Shown: in pieces, positions 9,505 through 18,400 of the stretch
Position numbering within the stretch: the stretch's first letter is position 1
How the letters are laid out: each line of letters opens with the position of its first letter
Assembly: GCA_900315155.1 (NCBI GenBank)
Contig: OMYB01000003.1
Span: 124,001-188,000 of the forward strand
Reading direction: 5' to 3'
Origin: an uncultured Selenomonadales bacterium
Lineage (GTDB): Bacteria > Bacillota > Negativicutes > Selenomonadales > Selenomonadaceae
DNA length: 64,000 nt
Translations under genes and position numbers: made by a program
The notes under the pieces: generated by a model
Told to the model about the DNA's origin: nothing
The model's input: only the letters and a program-made list of their open reading frames with translations
The model's database searches: none

Positions 9505-10143
9505 TTATTTTCGCCATCCTCTCATGAGCGAAACAGCCCACCAGAAAAGCTGCGGGCCCGTCGGGTAGTCACGATACAGGATCACCCTGCGGAGGCCGCG
9601 GATGGCGAACCAGAGCGCAAAGGCAACGTTCATATCCAGAGCGCCATTGGTCTGCGCTTTCAGCCAGGCGGAACCGCGCTGGCAGGTATCGACGATACTG
9701 CGTGAGAGTGCACCGACCGCAGCCTCACGCGGCGTCTTGCTCCAGTCGGCATCCGCAGACTGTGCTTTCTGCTGTGCGCAGGCGGCTTTCGGGGCAAAGA
9801 AGACCAGGTCGAGCCACTTCCCGAGTGCCTCGGCACGCCGCTCCGCTGCGGGGTCGTACGTCAGCAGGACGCTCCCCGTCGCGGGATTCGCCTGCACGCA
9901 CTCGATAAAAGACAGCCGCTGAAGCTGAGCCGTCAGCAAATCCGCCTGTGTCTGCGTCAGATGCGCAGCGCGGTAGCGGCGGCGTCCCGGCACGGCGAGC
10001 ACGAGGCTCAGGGGAGCCTGCTGCGCCTTTTGCGCACGCTGGGCACGGGGCGCCTGTGCCGGTGCCGCAGGACCACCTGTCAGGAACTGATGGATGCTCT
10101 TGCCGATCGCTGCTCCCATCATAAAACCGGATACGTAGGACAT
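9505..10143 (-). CDS. HMA2-type domain membrane protein
   Basis: 212 residues. The N-terminus (VSGFMMGAAIGKSIHQFL) is glycine-rich and may insert in or pack on a membrane. An Ala/Gln-rich linker leads to a ferredoxin-like HMA2 domain starting AVPGRRRYRAAHL, which carries the PGRxR signature and lacks CxxC. Another hydrophobic stretch lies near the C-terminus (MNVAFALWFAIRGLRRVIL). One base separates its stop region from the ATPase start and the upstream gene ends one base before it, so translation is probably coupled. AAGGAGG stands seven bases before the ATG. In ferrosome clusters HMA2-type accessory proteins accompany the ATPase; an exact FezA or FezC assignment cannot be made by eye. Confidence 0.75.
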   Translation of the reverse strand: MSYVSGFMMGAAIGKSIHQFLTGGPAAPAQAPRAQRAQKAQQAPLSLVLAVPGRRRYRAAHLTQTQADLLTAQLQRLSFIECVQANPATGSVLLTYDPAAERRAEALGKWLDLVFFAPKAACAQQKAQSADADWSKTPREAAVGALSRSIVDTCQRGSAWLKAQTNGALDMNVAFALWFAIRGLRRVILYRDYPTGPQLFWWAVSLMRGWRK

Positions 10144-10144
10144 G

Positions 10145-10444
10145 TCATTTCCTCCTTACATGGGTCATGATATACTGTTCCACCTTGGCGAGCTCCGGAT
10201 TGCGGCGCAGCGTCTCCGGTACATACTGGATGAGAATGGATCCCGTGATCGTGCTCGTCTTGACGCTATCGATCTCCGGGAATGCCCCCAGCTGCTCCTG
10301 CACCTGACGCTCGAGCGCGGCATTGCCGACCAGGTTTCGGCTGTAGAGACGCACGCGTCCCGGCAGGTATGCGTGAATATCGACAGAACGGATGAACAGG
10401 TCCAGCGTGTTCGTCGGAACCTGTAATTTATCCAAGAGGCTCAC
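10145..10444 (-). CDS. Small HMA2-domain protein
   Basis: A 99-residue soluble protein that is almost entirely one HMA2-like ferredoxin fold. The diagnostic segment is YLPGRVRLYSRNLVGN, followed by a typical second strand and helix (SIDSV-type turn, then TGSILIQYVP). There is no CxxC, so metal binding, if any, is not by the classic HMA pair. The start is GTG with AGGAGG seven bases upstream. It lies between the membrane-protein gene, from which a terminator-like hairpin separates it, and the 212-residue HMA2 protein. It probably acts as a partner or scaffold for the P-type ATPase. Confidence 0.75.
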   Translation of the reverse strand: MSLLDKLQVPTNTLDLFIRSVDIHAYLPGRVRLYSRNLVGNAALERQVQEQLGAFPEIDSVKTSTITGSILIQYVPETLRRNPELAKVEQYIMTHVRRK

Positions 10445-10467
10445 TCTATTTCCTCCTCTGATTTCAG

Positions 10468-10493
10468 AAAAAGGGGACTGCCACGCAGTCCCC
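10468..10493 (-). terminator. Intrinsic terminator or attenuator inside the ATPase operon
   Basis: On the minus strand GGGGACTGC, a three-base loop and GCAGTCCCC are followed by five Ts. It lies after the first small gene and before the HMA2 gene, so only part of the transcripts would reach the ATPase and the first gene would be expressed more strongly. Confidence 0.8.
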
Positions 10494-10514
10494 CACCGGG
10501 AAAGATCGGTTCAA

Positions 10515-10721
10515 TCAGCCTTTCTTGGCTTCCTGAGCAGCAATCAGATCCTCGAGCTCCTCTTTCTGGCGCTGAAGCTCAGCGACAGAAAGCTCCGTCG
10601 TCGGAGCAGCCGGCTGCATGGCAGCCATCTGCTGCTCACGCTCCTGCATGAAGCGATAACCGAAAATACCGGCAACAGCACCGACTGCAAGGCCGATCCA
10701 AAAATCCGTCTTCTGGAACAT
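10515..10721 (-). CDS. Small single-pass membrane protein heading the ATPase operon
   Basis: 68 residues. One hydrophobic helix (FWIGLAVGAVAGIFGYRF, about residues 7-24) is followed by Met-rich, Ala/Pro-rich and then charged coiled-coil sequence (ELSVAELQRQKEELEDLI). I choose the ATG at 10721 because AGGAGG is nine bases upstream. An in-frame start at 10748 would coincide with the predicted transcription start and the ATG at 10730 sits directly on the ribosome site. First gene behind the consensus promoter at 10757-10785. Function not recognised; the TM plus coiled-coil design could suit an organelle or complex scaffold. Confidence 0.7.
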   Translation of the reverse strand: MFQKTDFWIGLAVGAVAGIFGYRFMQEREQQMAAMQPAAPTTELSVAELQRQKEELEDLIAAQEAKKG

Positions 10722-10756
10722 GTAACTCATCCTCCTTACTTCTTTCAATATAGTTT

Positions 10757-10785
10757 ATATTATCATAAATGGGAATCACTGTCAA
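10757..10785 (-). promoter_or_regulatory. Consensus promoter of the ATPase/HMA2 operon
   Basis: On the minus strand TTGACA (10785-10780), a 17-base spacer and TATAAT-like TAATAT (10762-10757) predict initiation near 10750. The -10 overlaps TGATAAT, identical to one half of a canonical Fur 7-1-7 site, but the other half matches poorly. Iron control is thus only a suggestion. Confidence 0.75.
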
Positions 10786-10819
10786 TATCATCTATGAAGA
10801 ACAACACACTATTTTATCC

Positions 10820-12472
10820 TTACCGAATCTCTGTATCATAGTCTTTGCCGTGCACCACGCGATGGCGCGCCGCATCGAATGCCGCGTTGATGACGCTTTT
10901 GGCCGGGTTGTACTCCGGCGTGCGGATATCGAGGAGGTCCAGCAGCGTGTGGATCATGTCGTCCGTCATGTACGGGCGGTTCACGGCCGCGCAGATGACC
11001 TGCCATTTCTCTGGATGATGCGCGCGGTAGGCTGGCGATGCCCAGAAAATCAGCGGCACGTCGCAGGTCGGCCGCGTCGGGTTCTCCTCCACGTGACCGG
11101 CAAAGCTGCTGCCGTTATCGTAGAGATCCTCGCCGTGGTCCGGCAGATAGATGACGATCGCCTCTTTATCCTGGAACTTCCCCATGATGGAGCTCACGAC
11201 GAAATCGTTATAGTAGATCGCATTGGCATACTGCGCGACCTCGAGCCTACGGTCATCCGGCAGCGCATCCTGCGGGGCAGGCACGTCGGCCGGCGTGAAC
11301 TTCGAAAAGAGATAGGGATAGCGCATATAGTACTGCCCATGCGTCCCCATGAGGTGCACGACGTAGAAATTTTTCTCCGCGGGATTTTCCAGTGCTTCAT
11401 CGACGAGCGGGAAAAGCATCTCATCGAGACTGCCGTTATCCTCATGCGACTCACGCAGCTGCGCAAACCGGGTCACATCGGCCCGGCGTGCAAAGAGCTG
11501 GGCCACGTTGCCCCATATCCCCGAGCTCTCCTGATTCGACAGCCAGTACGTGCGGTACCCCGCGGCCTTCATGACATCGATGAGGTTGTTGTACGTATAC
11601 CAGGGCTGCTCCGCCTCGAGGTCCGAAAACGTGAACAGACGGCGCAGCACGGCCACGGTCGCCGACGCCGGTGCGATCGCATCGCGGTATACGGCGATAT
11701 CCCCTTTCGCCGCGAGCTCGTCGAGGTTCGGGGTATTGTCCAGCGGATAGCCGTAGAGATGCATGCGGTCGCGTGTCGTGGACTCCCCGAGGATGAACAC
11801 GACGTAGGGCACCTCGCTCCCATTTTCCGTGATCGTCACGTCAGCGGACGCTTCCTGCTCCAGTTCCTCATAGGCGCGGATATTCGTGATGGCCGTATCG
11901 GATGCGAGAGCCACGCGCACGACGGGGATATCGAGGTTATCGTTGACGACAAAGGAATGATACTGCGTCCAGAGCCCCCATCCGCAAGCGCCGCATAGGA
12001 TCGCGAGCAGGACGGGAATCCACCGCGGCATAGAAAACGGCGGCTGCTGCAGATGCACATCCGCCCGATGGGCGCACCGCCAGCCAGCGGCACCGACCAC
12101 AGCCAGCAGGATGAGCAGCAGTGCTCCTTTCCAGCCCACGTACATGCGCAGATACTCGACGGCCTCGTGCGGATTCGTCTGCAGGATGGCCGTCACGATG
12201 CCCGCGCCGACGGGAGCCTGATACACCCATATGGTAAAGGCCTCCAGTCCGAACAGCAGGCCGCACACGAGGAAGGACAGGCCAATCAAAACCTTTCTCG
12301 TCCTCCGCCACGGCACAGCATCCAGCAGCCACCCGTAAAGCAGAGAACCAGCCAGCACAAAAAGGAAATCCACGCCCAGCACGCCGAGCTGCGTCGTCTG
12401 GAACATGTGGATATTCAGCCAGGCAATGGGCAGGAAATTCAGCAGGAACAGTGGGATCCCCCATCGGAACAT
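10820..12472 (-). CDS. Phosphoethanolamine transferase (EptA/CptA-like sulfatase fold)
   Basis: About 550 residues. Five hydrophobic segments fill the first 190 residues, then a periplasmic alkaline-phosphatase-fold domain begins. The catalytic nucleophile region is GESTTRDRMHLYGY followed by DNTPNLD, and the metal-site motifs YLPDHGEDLYD and GHVEEN come later, as in lipid A or LPS-core phosphoethanolamine transferases. It moves phosphoethanolamine from phosphatidylethanolamine to LPS at the outer face of the inner membrane, altering charge and peptide resistance. I prefer the ATG at 12472, six bases after GAGGTG. It fits a diderm organism. The acceptor sugar or lipid cannot be read from sequence, and a related phosphoglycerol transferase is less likely. 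Confidence 0.87.
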   Translation of the reverse strand: MFRWGIPLFLLNFLPIAWLNIHMFQTTQLGVLGVDFLFVLAGSLLYGWLLDAVPWRRTRKVLIGLSFLVCGLLFGLEAFTIWVYQAPVGAGIVTAILQTNPHEAVEYLRMYVGWKGALLLILLAVVGAAGWRCAHRADVHLQQPPFSMPRWIPVLLAILCGACGWGLWTQYHSFVVNDNLDIPVVRVALASDTAITNIRAYEELEQEASADVTITENGSEVPYVVFILGESTTRDRMHLYGYPLDNTPNLDELAAKGDIAVYRDAIAPASATVAVLRRLFTFSDLEAEQPWYTYNNLIDVMKAAGYRTYWLSNQESSGIWGNVAQLFARRADVTRFAQLRESHEDNGSLDEMLFPLVDEALENPAEKNFYVVHLMGTHGQYYMRYPYLFSKFTPADVPAPQDALPDDRRLEVAQYANAIYYNDFVVSSIMGKFQDKEAIVIYLPDHGEDLYDNGSSFAGHVEENPTRPTCDVPLIFWASPAYRAHHPEKWQVICAAVNRPYMTDDMIHTLLDLLDIRTPEYNPAKSVINAAFDAARHRVVHGKDYDTEIR

Positions 12473-12494
12473 CGGTAACACCTCATCGGATGAA

Positions 12495-12523
12495 TTGCAA
12501 CGAAAAACAAAATCGCATATAAT
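12495..12523 (+). promoter_or_regulatory. Promoter of the TPR-like gene
   Basis: TTGCAA (12495-12500) and TATAAT (12518-12523) are 17 bases apart. The resulting leader of about 80 bases holds an inverted repeat GCATAGC/GCTATGC (12555-12561 with 12581-12587) ahead of the ribosome site TGGAGG, so the leader may be structured. Confidence 0.8.
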
Positions 12524-12608
12524 AAAACACAGGCATTATAGCACAGACCGATTGGCATAGCAATGTACCCTGCGTGCATGGCTATGCTTTCTGTATGGAG
12601 GTAAAAAC

Positions 12609-13313
12609 ATGACCCAGGATACATTCCATAAACTCGTTCATTTCGTGATGGACTCCCCCGCGCATCCGCCCGAGACGCTGTTCGTCGGCGGCATGGACAA
12701 CTGGCATGCGCGCGCCCGTCTCGCCCACTTCCTCGCGATGAAAGGCATCGACAAAAAAGACGAGGCACTCGAGCTGTTCCGCAGCGTCGTCGACCAGGAT
12801 GTCGACGACGAGGTGGCCGAGGATGTCGAGGAGAAAGTCTTCGCCCTGCAGCGCCTGAGCTCGCTGGAAAAAGAGCTCAACCAGGATGAGGAAGCGCTGA
12901 AGCACATCGACATGGCCATCGAGCTCGCCGAGTCCACGGACTTCCTCTACAAATACATCCTGCGTGGCGAACTCTGGGGCGACCGCTGGAACCTCATGCA
13001 CAAGATGGACATGACGCAGGACGCCGAAGCCGAGGTCGACGAGCGCATCGAGGCCTACAAGGACATCCCCATCGCGCACAACAGCTACCTCTACTACGGC
13101 TACCGCTTCAAAGCTCAGCTCGCCGCTGAGCGCCACGTCACGCTCGTTGCGAAGGATTACATGCACATGGCCCTCCATTCCATGGAAATCCCCGAGGAAT
13201 ACAAAGACGGCCTCGAAATCGCCTTTTCCGCCACGCACGACAACGCGTCCTGGATCCTCAACGAAGTCGACCGCGCCACGCCGAACCCGGATAACCTGCA
13301 CTGGGATATCTGA
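12609..13313 (+). CDS. TPR-like helical repeat protein of unknown function
   Basis: A 234-residue acidic, soluble protein. Tetratricopeptide-like helices are visible (HARARLAHFLAMKGIDKKDEALELF, then EEALKHIDMAIELAESTDF, then a repeat around AYKDIPIAHNSYLYYGYRF). These suggest a protein-interaction scaffold rather than an enzyme. It has a good ribosome site (TGGAGG) and its own promoter. It is divergent from the phosphoethanolamine transferase and convergent with the RelE-UvrD gene 15 bases downstream. I do not recognise the specific family. Confidence 0.75.
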   Translation: MTQDTFHKLVHFVMDSPAHPPETLFVGGMDNWHARARLAHFLAMKGIDKKDEALELFRSVVDQDVDDEVAEDVEEKVFALQRLSSLEKELNQDEEALKHIDMAIELAESTDFLYKYILRGELWGDRWNLMHKMDMTQDAEAEVDERIEAYKDIPIAHNSYLYYGYRFKAQLAAERHVTLVAKDYMHMALHSMEIPEEYKDGLEIAFSATHDNASWILNEVDRATPNPDNLHWDI

Positions 13314-13328
13314 TTCCCGATAGACTGG

Positions 13329-15416
13329 TTACTGCAGATAATGCGATTGTTTTCCGTAGCTAGTGACATACGCAGCCTCGCGGGCACGCGTCAGAGCTAC
13401 ATAGAGCAGACACCTCTCACTGGTGTCTGCTTCTTTTTTTGCCATTGGATCACTGACACTAACAACCGCCTTCAACGGGATCACGTTCTCATTTGCTCCT
13501 GCCACAAAGATATAACGGAATTCCAATCCCTTGACGCGGTGCATCGTCGCAAAACGGATGCCCGGCAGTGCACGGTCATCATCCTTCTTCAGCTCATAGC
13601 ATCGGAACCCACGGTCTGTGAGTGCATGCAGATAGTTGTCCAGCATATTATGCGTGCGTGCCGTGATGCAGATATCCTGCAACGGGACGCCAGCCTTCTG
13701 CATTTCCCCGATCTTATCGACGATAAAATCGATCTCCTCATTGGCAGTCCGGAAATTCTGTACGGTTGGATTGCTACCATGTGTCAGCGATTGACATGCA
13801 TCCTTCGTCAGCGTATCGCCATCCAGGTCATCAAAAGCAATCCCCTTCAGGACCGCCATAGCGAATGCACGCGTCTCTTCCGTTGTACGATAGTTGATAT
13901 GGAGGATGCTGCTGCGCCCCTGGATCCTGATGCCGCACTGTTTCAGTACGGTTTTATTGCGATAGATACGCTGATGCGAGTCACCAACGATAAAGATATC
14001 ATTCGGATGCTCCTCGCCAGCGATACTGCGGATGAGCTTCATCGCAGCCGGACTGAAATCCTGGCCTTCATCCACGATAATGTAAGGATAGAGCGTGCGA
14101 TTTTCCTTCTGGAGGAGCACGGCGCATTCATCCATAGCCCACTGGATATCGCGCCATCCGCGCTTGCGCATTTCCTGCTGATAGGCCTCAAATACCTTCC
14201 ACACAGCAGCTCGTTTCCTGCGGTCCAAAGATGTGCCACGTCCGTTGCGGGAGCAGCGGGCATAGAGCGGAGCCGTCATCGCATGCTGTGGAATGACGAC
14301 GCGATCCCATTCTTCCATATAGAACGATGCTGGCAGGCCCAGCTCATCAGCCAGTGCACCGGCAATAGCATCTTCCCAGACCTTATCCAGCTCCTTCTGC
14401 TGGTACTGCACCATTGCTCCATATCCTTCATTCCGCATATAGCGAGCCACCCAAGCATCCAGGTTGATGACGTCAATGTGACTGAGTTCCTCCGTGGTGC
14501 AGATCTTCTTCAGATTCTCCTGGATATCCGTGGCCAGGTTTGCCGTATACGTCGTGAACAGCAGTTTATCCCGCCCTGAAAGCTTCCCAGCCAGCCGCTT
14601 TGCCCGATGCATCGCTACGACCGTCTTGCCCGTGCCAGCGCCGCCCATCACGCGGGCAGAACCGGAATAGTCCTTAGTAACGGCTGCGCGCTGCGTCGGA
14701 TGCAGGAATACACGCCACTTATCCAGTGGCCACTCGAGGATATTACGCATCTCCTCCTCGCCCTCGACAACATGGAAAAATCTCTGATTGGAAGAAGTCT
14801 CCAATGCGTCCCGAAGATTCTCACTGCTATGTCTTTCCTTCTCCGAATGGCTATAATCCAAGACCTCACTGAACGGGATTCCCTCAGAAAGCCAAAACAG
14901 GCTCTCATACACATCCGGTGAAAGATCGCTTTGGAACTTTTTCAGATCCTCCTTCGAAATAAACGAGCGAATCAACGGCATTTGCTCCTCCGGCACACCG
15001 AGCCGCAGCATATCACTATCTGAAATCGACTGGAACAGTCCTGGTGCAGTGACCGTCTCGACCTCTTCCTGTACCGTATAAACCTGAATGGCTCCCGTAT
15101 AGGGATTCACCTTGCAGCTTTTGCGGCGGGCCCAGGCATAGGCCTCATCATGATGATCGACCCAGAGCAGGACATATACCCCCTGATTATCGCGCACAAC
15201 GATGCCGCGATAGGTATCATTGATACGTACCGACCATACCTTATCATCAATCTCGCTGGCAATTTTCTCATAGTGGATGGCCGATGAGGCTGGATTGGCG
15301 CGGAACTTGATCAGGAAAGCCTGCACGTGGCGCTGTTCCTGCTTGGGCAATTGAATAAACGAAGTCAAAAATTTCTCCCCGAATGCTACTTTCGGTATTG
15401 CTGTTGCTTCCATCAT
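13329..15416 (-). CDS. RelE-like/UvrD-family helicase fusion, last gene of the defence operon
   Basis: 695 residues. Residues 5-105 resemble the RelE/ParE toxin fold: an N-terminal helical hairpin, KVWSVRINDTYRGIVV and VYVLLWVDHHDEAYAW in the positions of the RelE sheet. From about residue 240 it is a superfamily 1 helicase with Walker A GGAGTGKTV (about 260), Walker B VDEGQDFSP (about 447), NYRTTEETR, MHRVKGLEF and VALTRAR. The ATG overlaps the stop of the giant upstream helicase gene as ATGA, with GGAGG inside that gene, so the two are translationally coupled. It occupies the slot where DISARM carries drmC (phospholipase D fold). Whether the RelE-like part still cuts RNA is unknown. Confidence 0.85.
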   Translation of the reverse strand: MMEATAIPKVAFGEKFLTSFIQLPKQEQRHVQAFLIKFRANPASSAIHYEKIASEIDDKVWSVRINDTYRGIVVRDNQGVYVLLWVDHHDEAYAWARRKSCKVNPYTGAIQVYTVQEEVETVTAPGLFQSISDSDMLRLGVPEEQMPLIRSFISKEDLKKFQSDLSPDVYESLFWLSEGIPFSEVLDYSHSEKERHSSENLRDALETSSNQRFFHVVEGEEEMRNILEWPLDKWRVFLHPTQRAAVTKDYSGSARVMGGAGTGKTVVAMHRAKRLAGKLSGRDKLLFTTYTANLATDIQENLKKICTTEELSHIDVINLDAWVARYMRNEGYGAMVQYQQKELDKVWEDAIAGALADELGLPASFYMEEWDRVVIPQHAMTAPLYARCSRNGRGTSLDRRKRAAVWKVFEAYQQEMRKRGWRDIQWAMDECAVLLQKENRTLYPYIIVDEGQDFSPAAMKLIRSIAGEEHPNDIFIVGDSHQRIYRNKTVLKQCGIRIQGRSSILHINYRTTEETRAFAMAVLKGIAFDDLDGDTLTKDACQSLTHGSNPTVQNFRTANEEIDFIVDKIGEMQKAGVPLQDICITARTHNMLDNYLHALTDRGFRCYELKKDDDRALPGIRFATMHRVKGLEFRYIFVAGANENVIPLKAVVSVSDPMAKKEADTSERCLLYVALTRAREAAYVTSYGKQSHYLQ

Positions 15417-18400
15417 ACTTTATTGCCTCCAAAAAATTGCATGTAATCTTCGACATTTTCATCAAAGACCGTCCACCTTTTTTTTATAAAGTTCTTCCTG
15501 GGCTGTTCGCTATCCTTCATGATGAACGCCACTTTTCTTTTTTCCCACGCCAATTCGACGCCATCAATGACACCTTCATCATCACGGACCTCGTCAAAGA
15601 CATAATCCGGCACGGGTACACCAGATGCTGCCATCCGGTATAAAAGCCTTCGCTCCGTCTCCTCTACCATACCAAAATCCTCTGCATCCTTCAGGATCTG
15701 TTTCCACTCCGGTGCGATTGCTTCCTCCGCTGCCAACGCAGCGTCATCATCCTTCGCCATGCCAACTGGCTGTGGAACGGGCCATGGCGTATAGTCCTGA
15801 TGCTCGATGCCCTTCTGGGACACTGCCGTAAACTGCTCCGCAAACTGCAGAACGTTGCAGAAATGCCAAAATCCATTCCAATCGCGGGCATACGACTCTG
15901 GCGCAGCATCCCTGTCGTCAAAGCAGATAGCGACGGCGGGTGGATAGCTGCGGTCTTTCCGCTGCTGATCGGCATCGAGGCCGACCAGACAGGTCACACA
16001 TGCGTCCTCTGCCAAATTGGGACGCCAGAGGCCGAAATAGCAGTGCCCAAATTGGAAGGAATCCATCGTGAAATTCGTCTCCTCCTGGATTTTTCGTTCC
16101 ATGGTATACCATGTCTTGAATGCGTCCTTTTTATTTGCTTTAACGACATCCAAGAGTGCCATCCCATAGGCTTTAGCGTGTGCCCGAAAAACCGCCTCTG
16201 CCGACGGCATCGACAGATAATCTATCAGCAGATCAAAAGCACTCTCTTTTGCAGGATTCACGGCCTCTGCCTGTCCGGCCCGAACCATCGGGGCATAGGC
16301 CTTTCCGCCCGGCATGCGTGCAGCGTCCAACATGTCCGTCGCATAGGGATCGACCGCCCGATAGCAGGATATGACATCGTTATAGCTCAGCGACCAGACA
16401 CGGTAGCTGCCACTGCGCGCAATGGCACCGCGTTTCAGTGTGTCATCGGCTACGATATCCTTATGATAGAGATAGCCATCTGTGAACACAACGACAGGCA
16501 GATGCTGATGATTATCTGCCCTGGTATCGAAATTCGGCCACAGCACAAAATCCGCCCGACTCTGCACCGATACGCCCTGCGGCTTCCCCATCGATACCTG
16601 CGGCTCTATTGACCAGGAGAAGCTGTGCTCGCCATCAGCATCACGCGATGTGATGTTGAGGATATAGCCTGGCTTATCATGAACGATATCCTGACGAATT
16701 TCCACATGGCGGTTCTCCCGCTCGAAATACCGGCCCAGGACATGGATGAACTCCATCTCCAGTTCGCTGTCAAAGAGATGGTTAACCGGAACGTCGCCCA
16801 GTTTCTTGATCCGCTGGATGTTCTCACGGCCGCTGAGGATTGAGCGGAGCAGCTGGATGGCTGTACGACGGGAAATATCCCCGATATTGCGGCTTTGCCG
16901 ATAGGCATAAAGGCAATGATAGCAGCCATCCTTGTTCGGATCGTCCTTGCACGAGCAGGTTTCCAGCACATGCAGAGCTTTCTCGAAAATCTGGATAAGC
17001 GCATCATCGTGCTGCATCAACTGTTTCAGATAGCCCGTACCGCCCGGCACCGAGTCATAAACGACCAGATACTGCTTGCGGTAGTCTGCATTGGGCAGCG
17101 GAACGCTGCAGATTGTCGCACGCAGATGATCCACGTTGCCGAAATACTCCTTCATGCCGAGCATGAACGCCGCCGTAAAAGACTCCGTCTTGACGCTTGT
17201 CCCCACAGCTGTGGTCTCTGGGATGAGGATGCGCAAGACTTCCGTCTGGAACTCGCGGTACAAAAACAGGCAATCCTCAACAGCCTCATTCAACAGCGCT
17301 TCGTTCTTCTTCACGGGGCAGTAGGGAGCATGATGGATTTTCCCATCCTCTTCCTGAATGCGGCCGCAGTATTGGCAGATCTGAAATCCCTTGCGGGCCT
17401 CCTCCTCGCCATTGACATACATGCGGTCCGTGCGGGAGACATCTGCCTCGCCGAAATTGATTTCCCGCAACGTCGCCTTGCGCACGAACTCGTAGCCAAA
17501 AGGAAAGTCATCATTTGCCATGCTGTAGGCTTCCTCGACATCCTGATCCTCGTTGACATCGACGAGCAGCTGCTTTGTATAGAACTTCACCGTACGGCTG
17601 TCGCTGCCGTCGTCGATAAGGCTCTTTCGCATATCCATATTCGAGTAGACCATTTTGACCTGCAGCATATCACGCAGCTGGCCAGCATCGGCCCATCCTG
17701 GATCGCCGCAGTTCGGGCAGGCCGCCCGATTCATGCTCTCCGTCTCCCGCTCGGCATGTGCACAGTTCGGACAAAGGCGCCAGCGCTCCGGCTTCGCCGA
17801 GTTGACATCCACCTGGTCGATTGTGAACTCGTGCCCGCCTGCATAAAAGCTGTTGTTCGGGGCGAACTCGCTGATGGCGCTCGATGCCGCGCGCTGATAT
17901 TCATAAACATGATTCTCGAATTTATCCTTTGTCTTTTCGTCCGCGTTCTCCTTTTTGCGGAAAAGCACCGCCTTCAACGTGATGCCCTCCTCCGGGAACG
18001 CGTAGTTCGGCAGCAGTCCCTCATCCGAAAGGAAATTAAATGTGTCCTTTTTCTTGATGCTCTTCTTGACGTTCAGCAGAGCCTGCCGCTCCGATTCCAG
18101 TTCCTTTAGCTCATCCTCATAAGAGGAATCCTGTGGCCTGGCGTGGATATCCGCAATCATGTGGTCGATCGTGCGGATGTTTTCATTGATGCTCTGGATT
18201 TCCTCCTCAATGTCACTAAAAGCCGTCAGGACCTTCTCGTGCATCGGCGACTGCTGCAGTCCATCGCCCATGACGAACCGGCTCAGTTCATCCTTCGCCC
18301 GCTCATCGAGCTGCTGTCCACCACCGTCAAAGCAACGGATAAACATCTGGAACAGGCTGTTGAGCTGTTTCTGCACATAATGGAGATAGTTGAACGGGAA

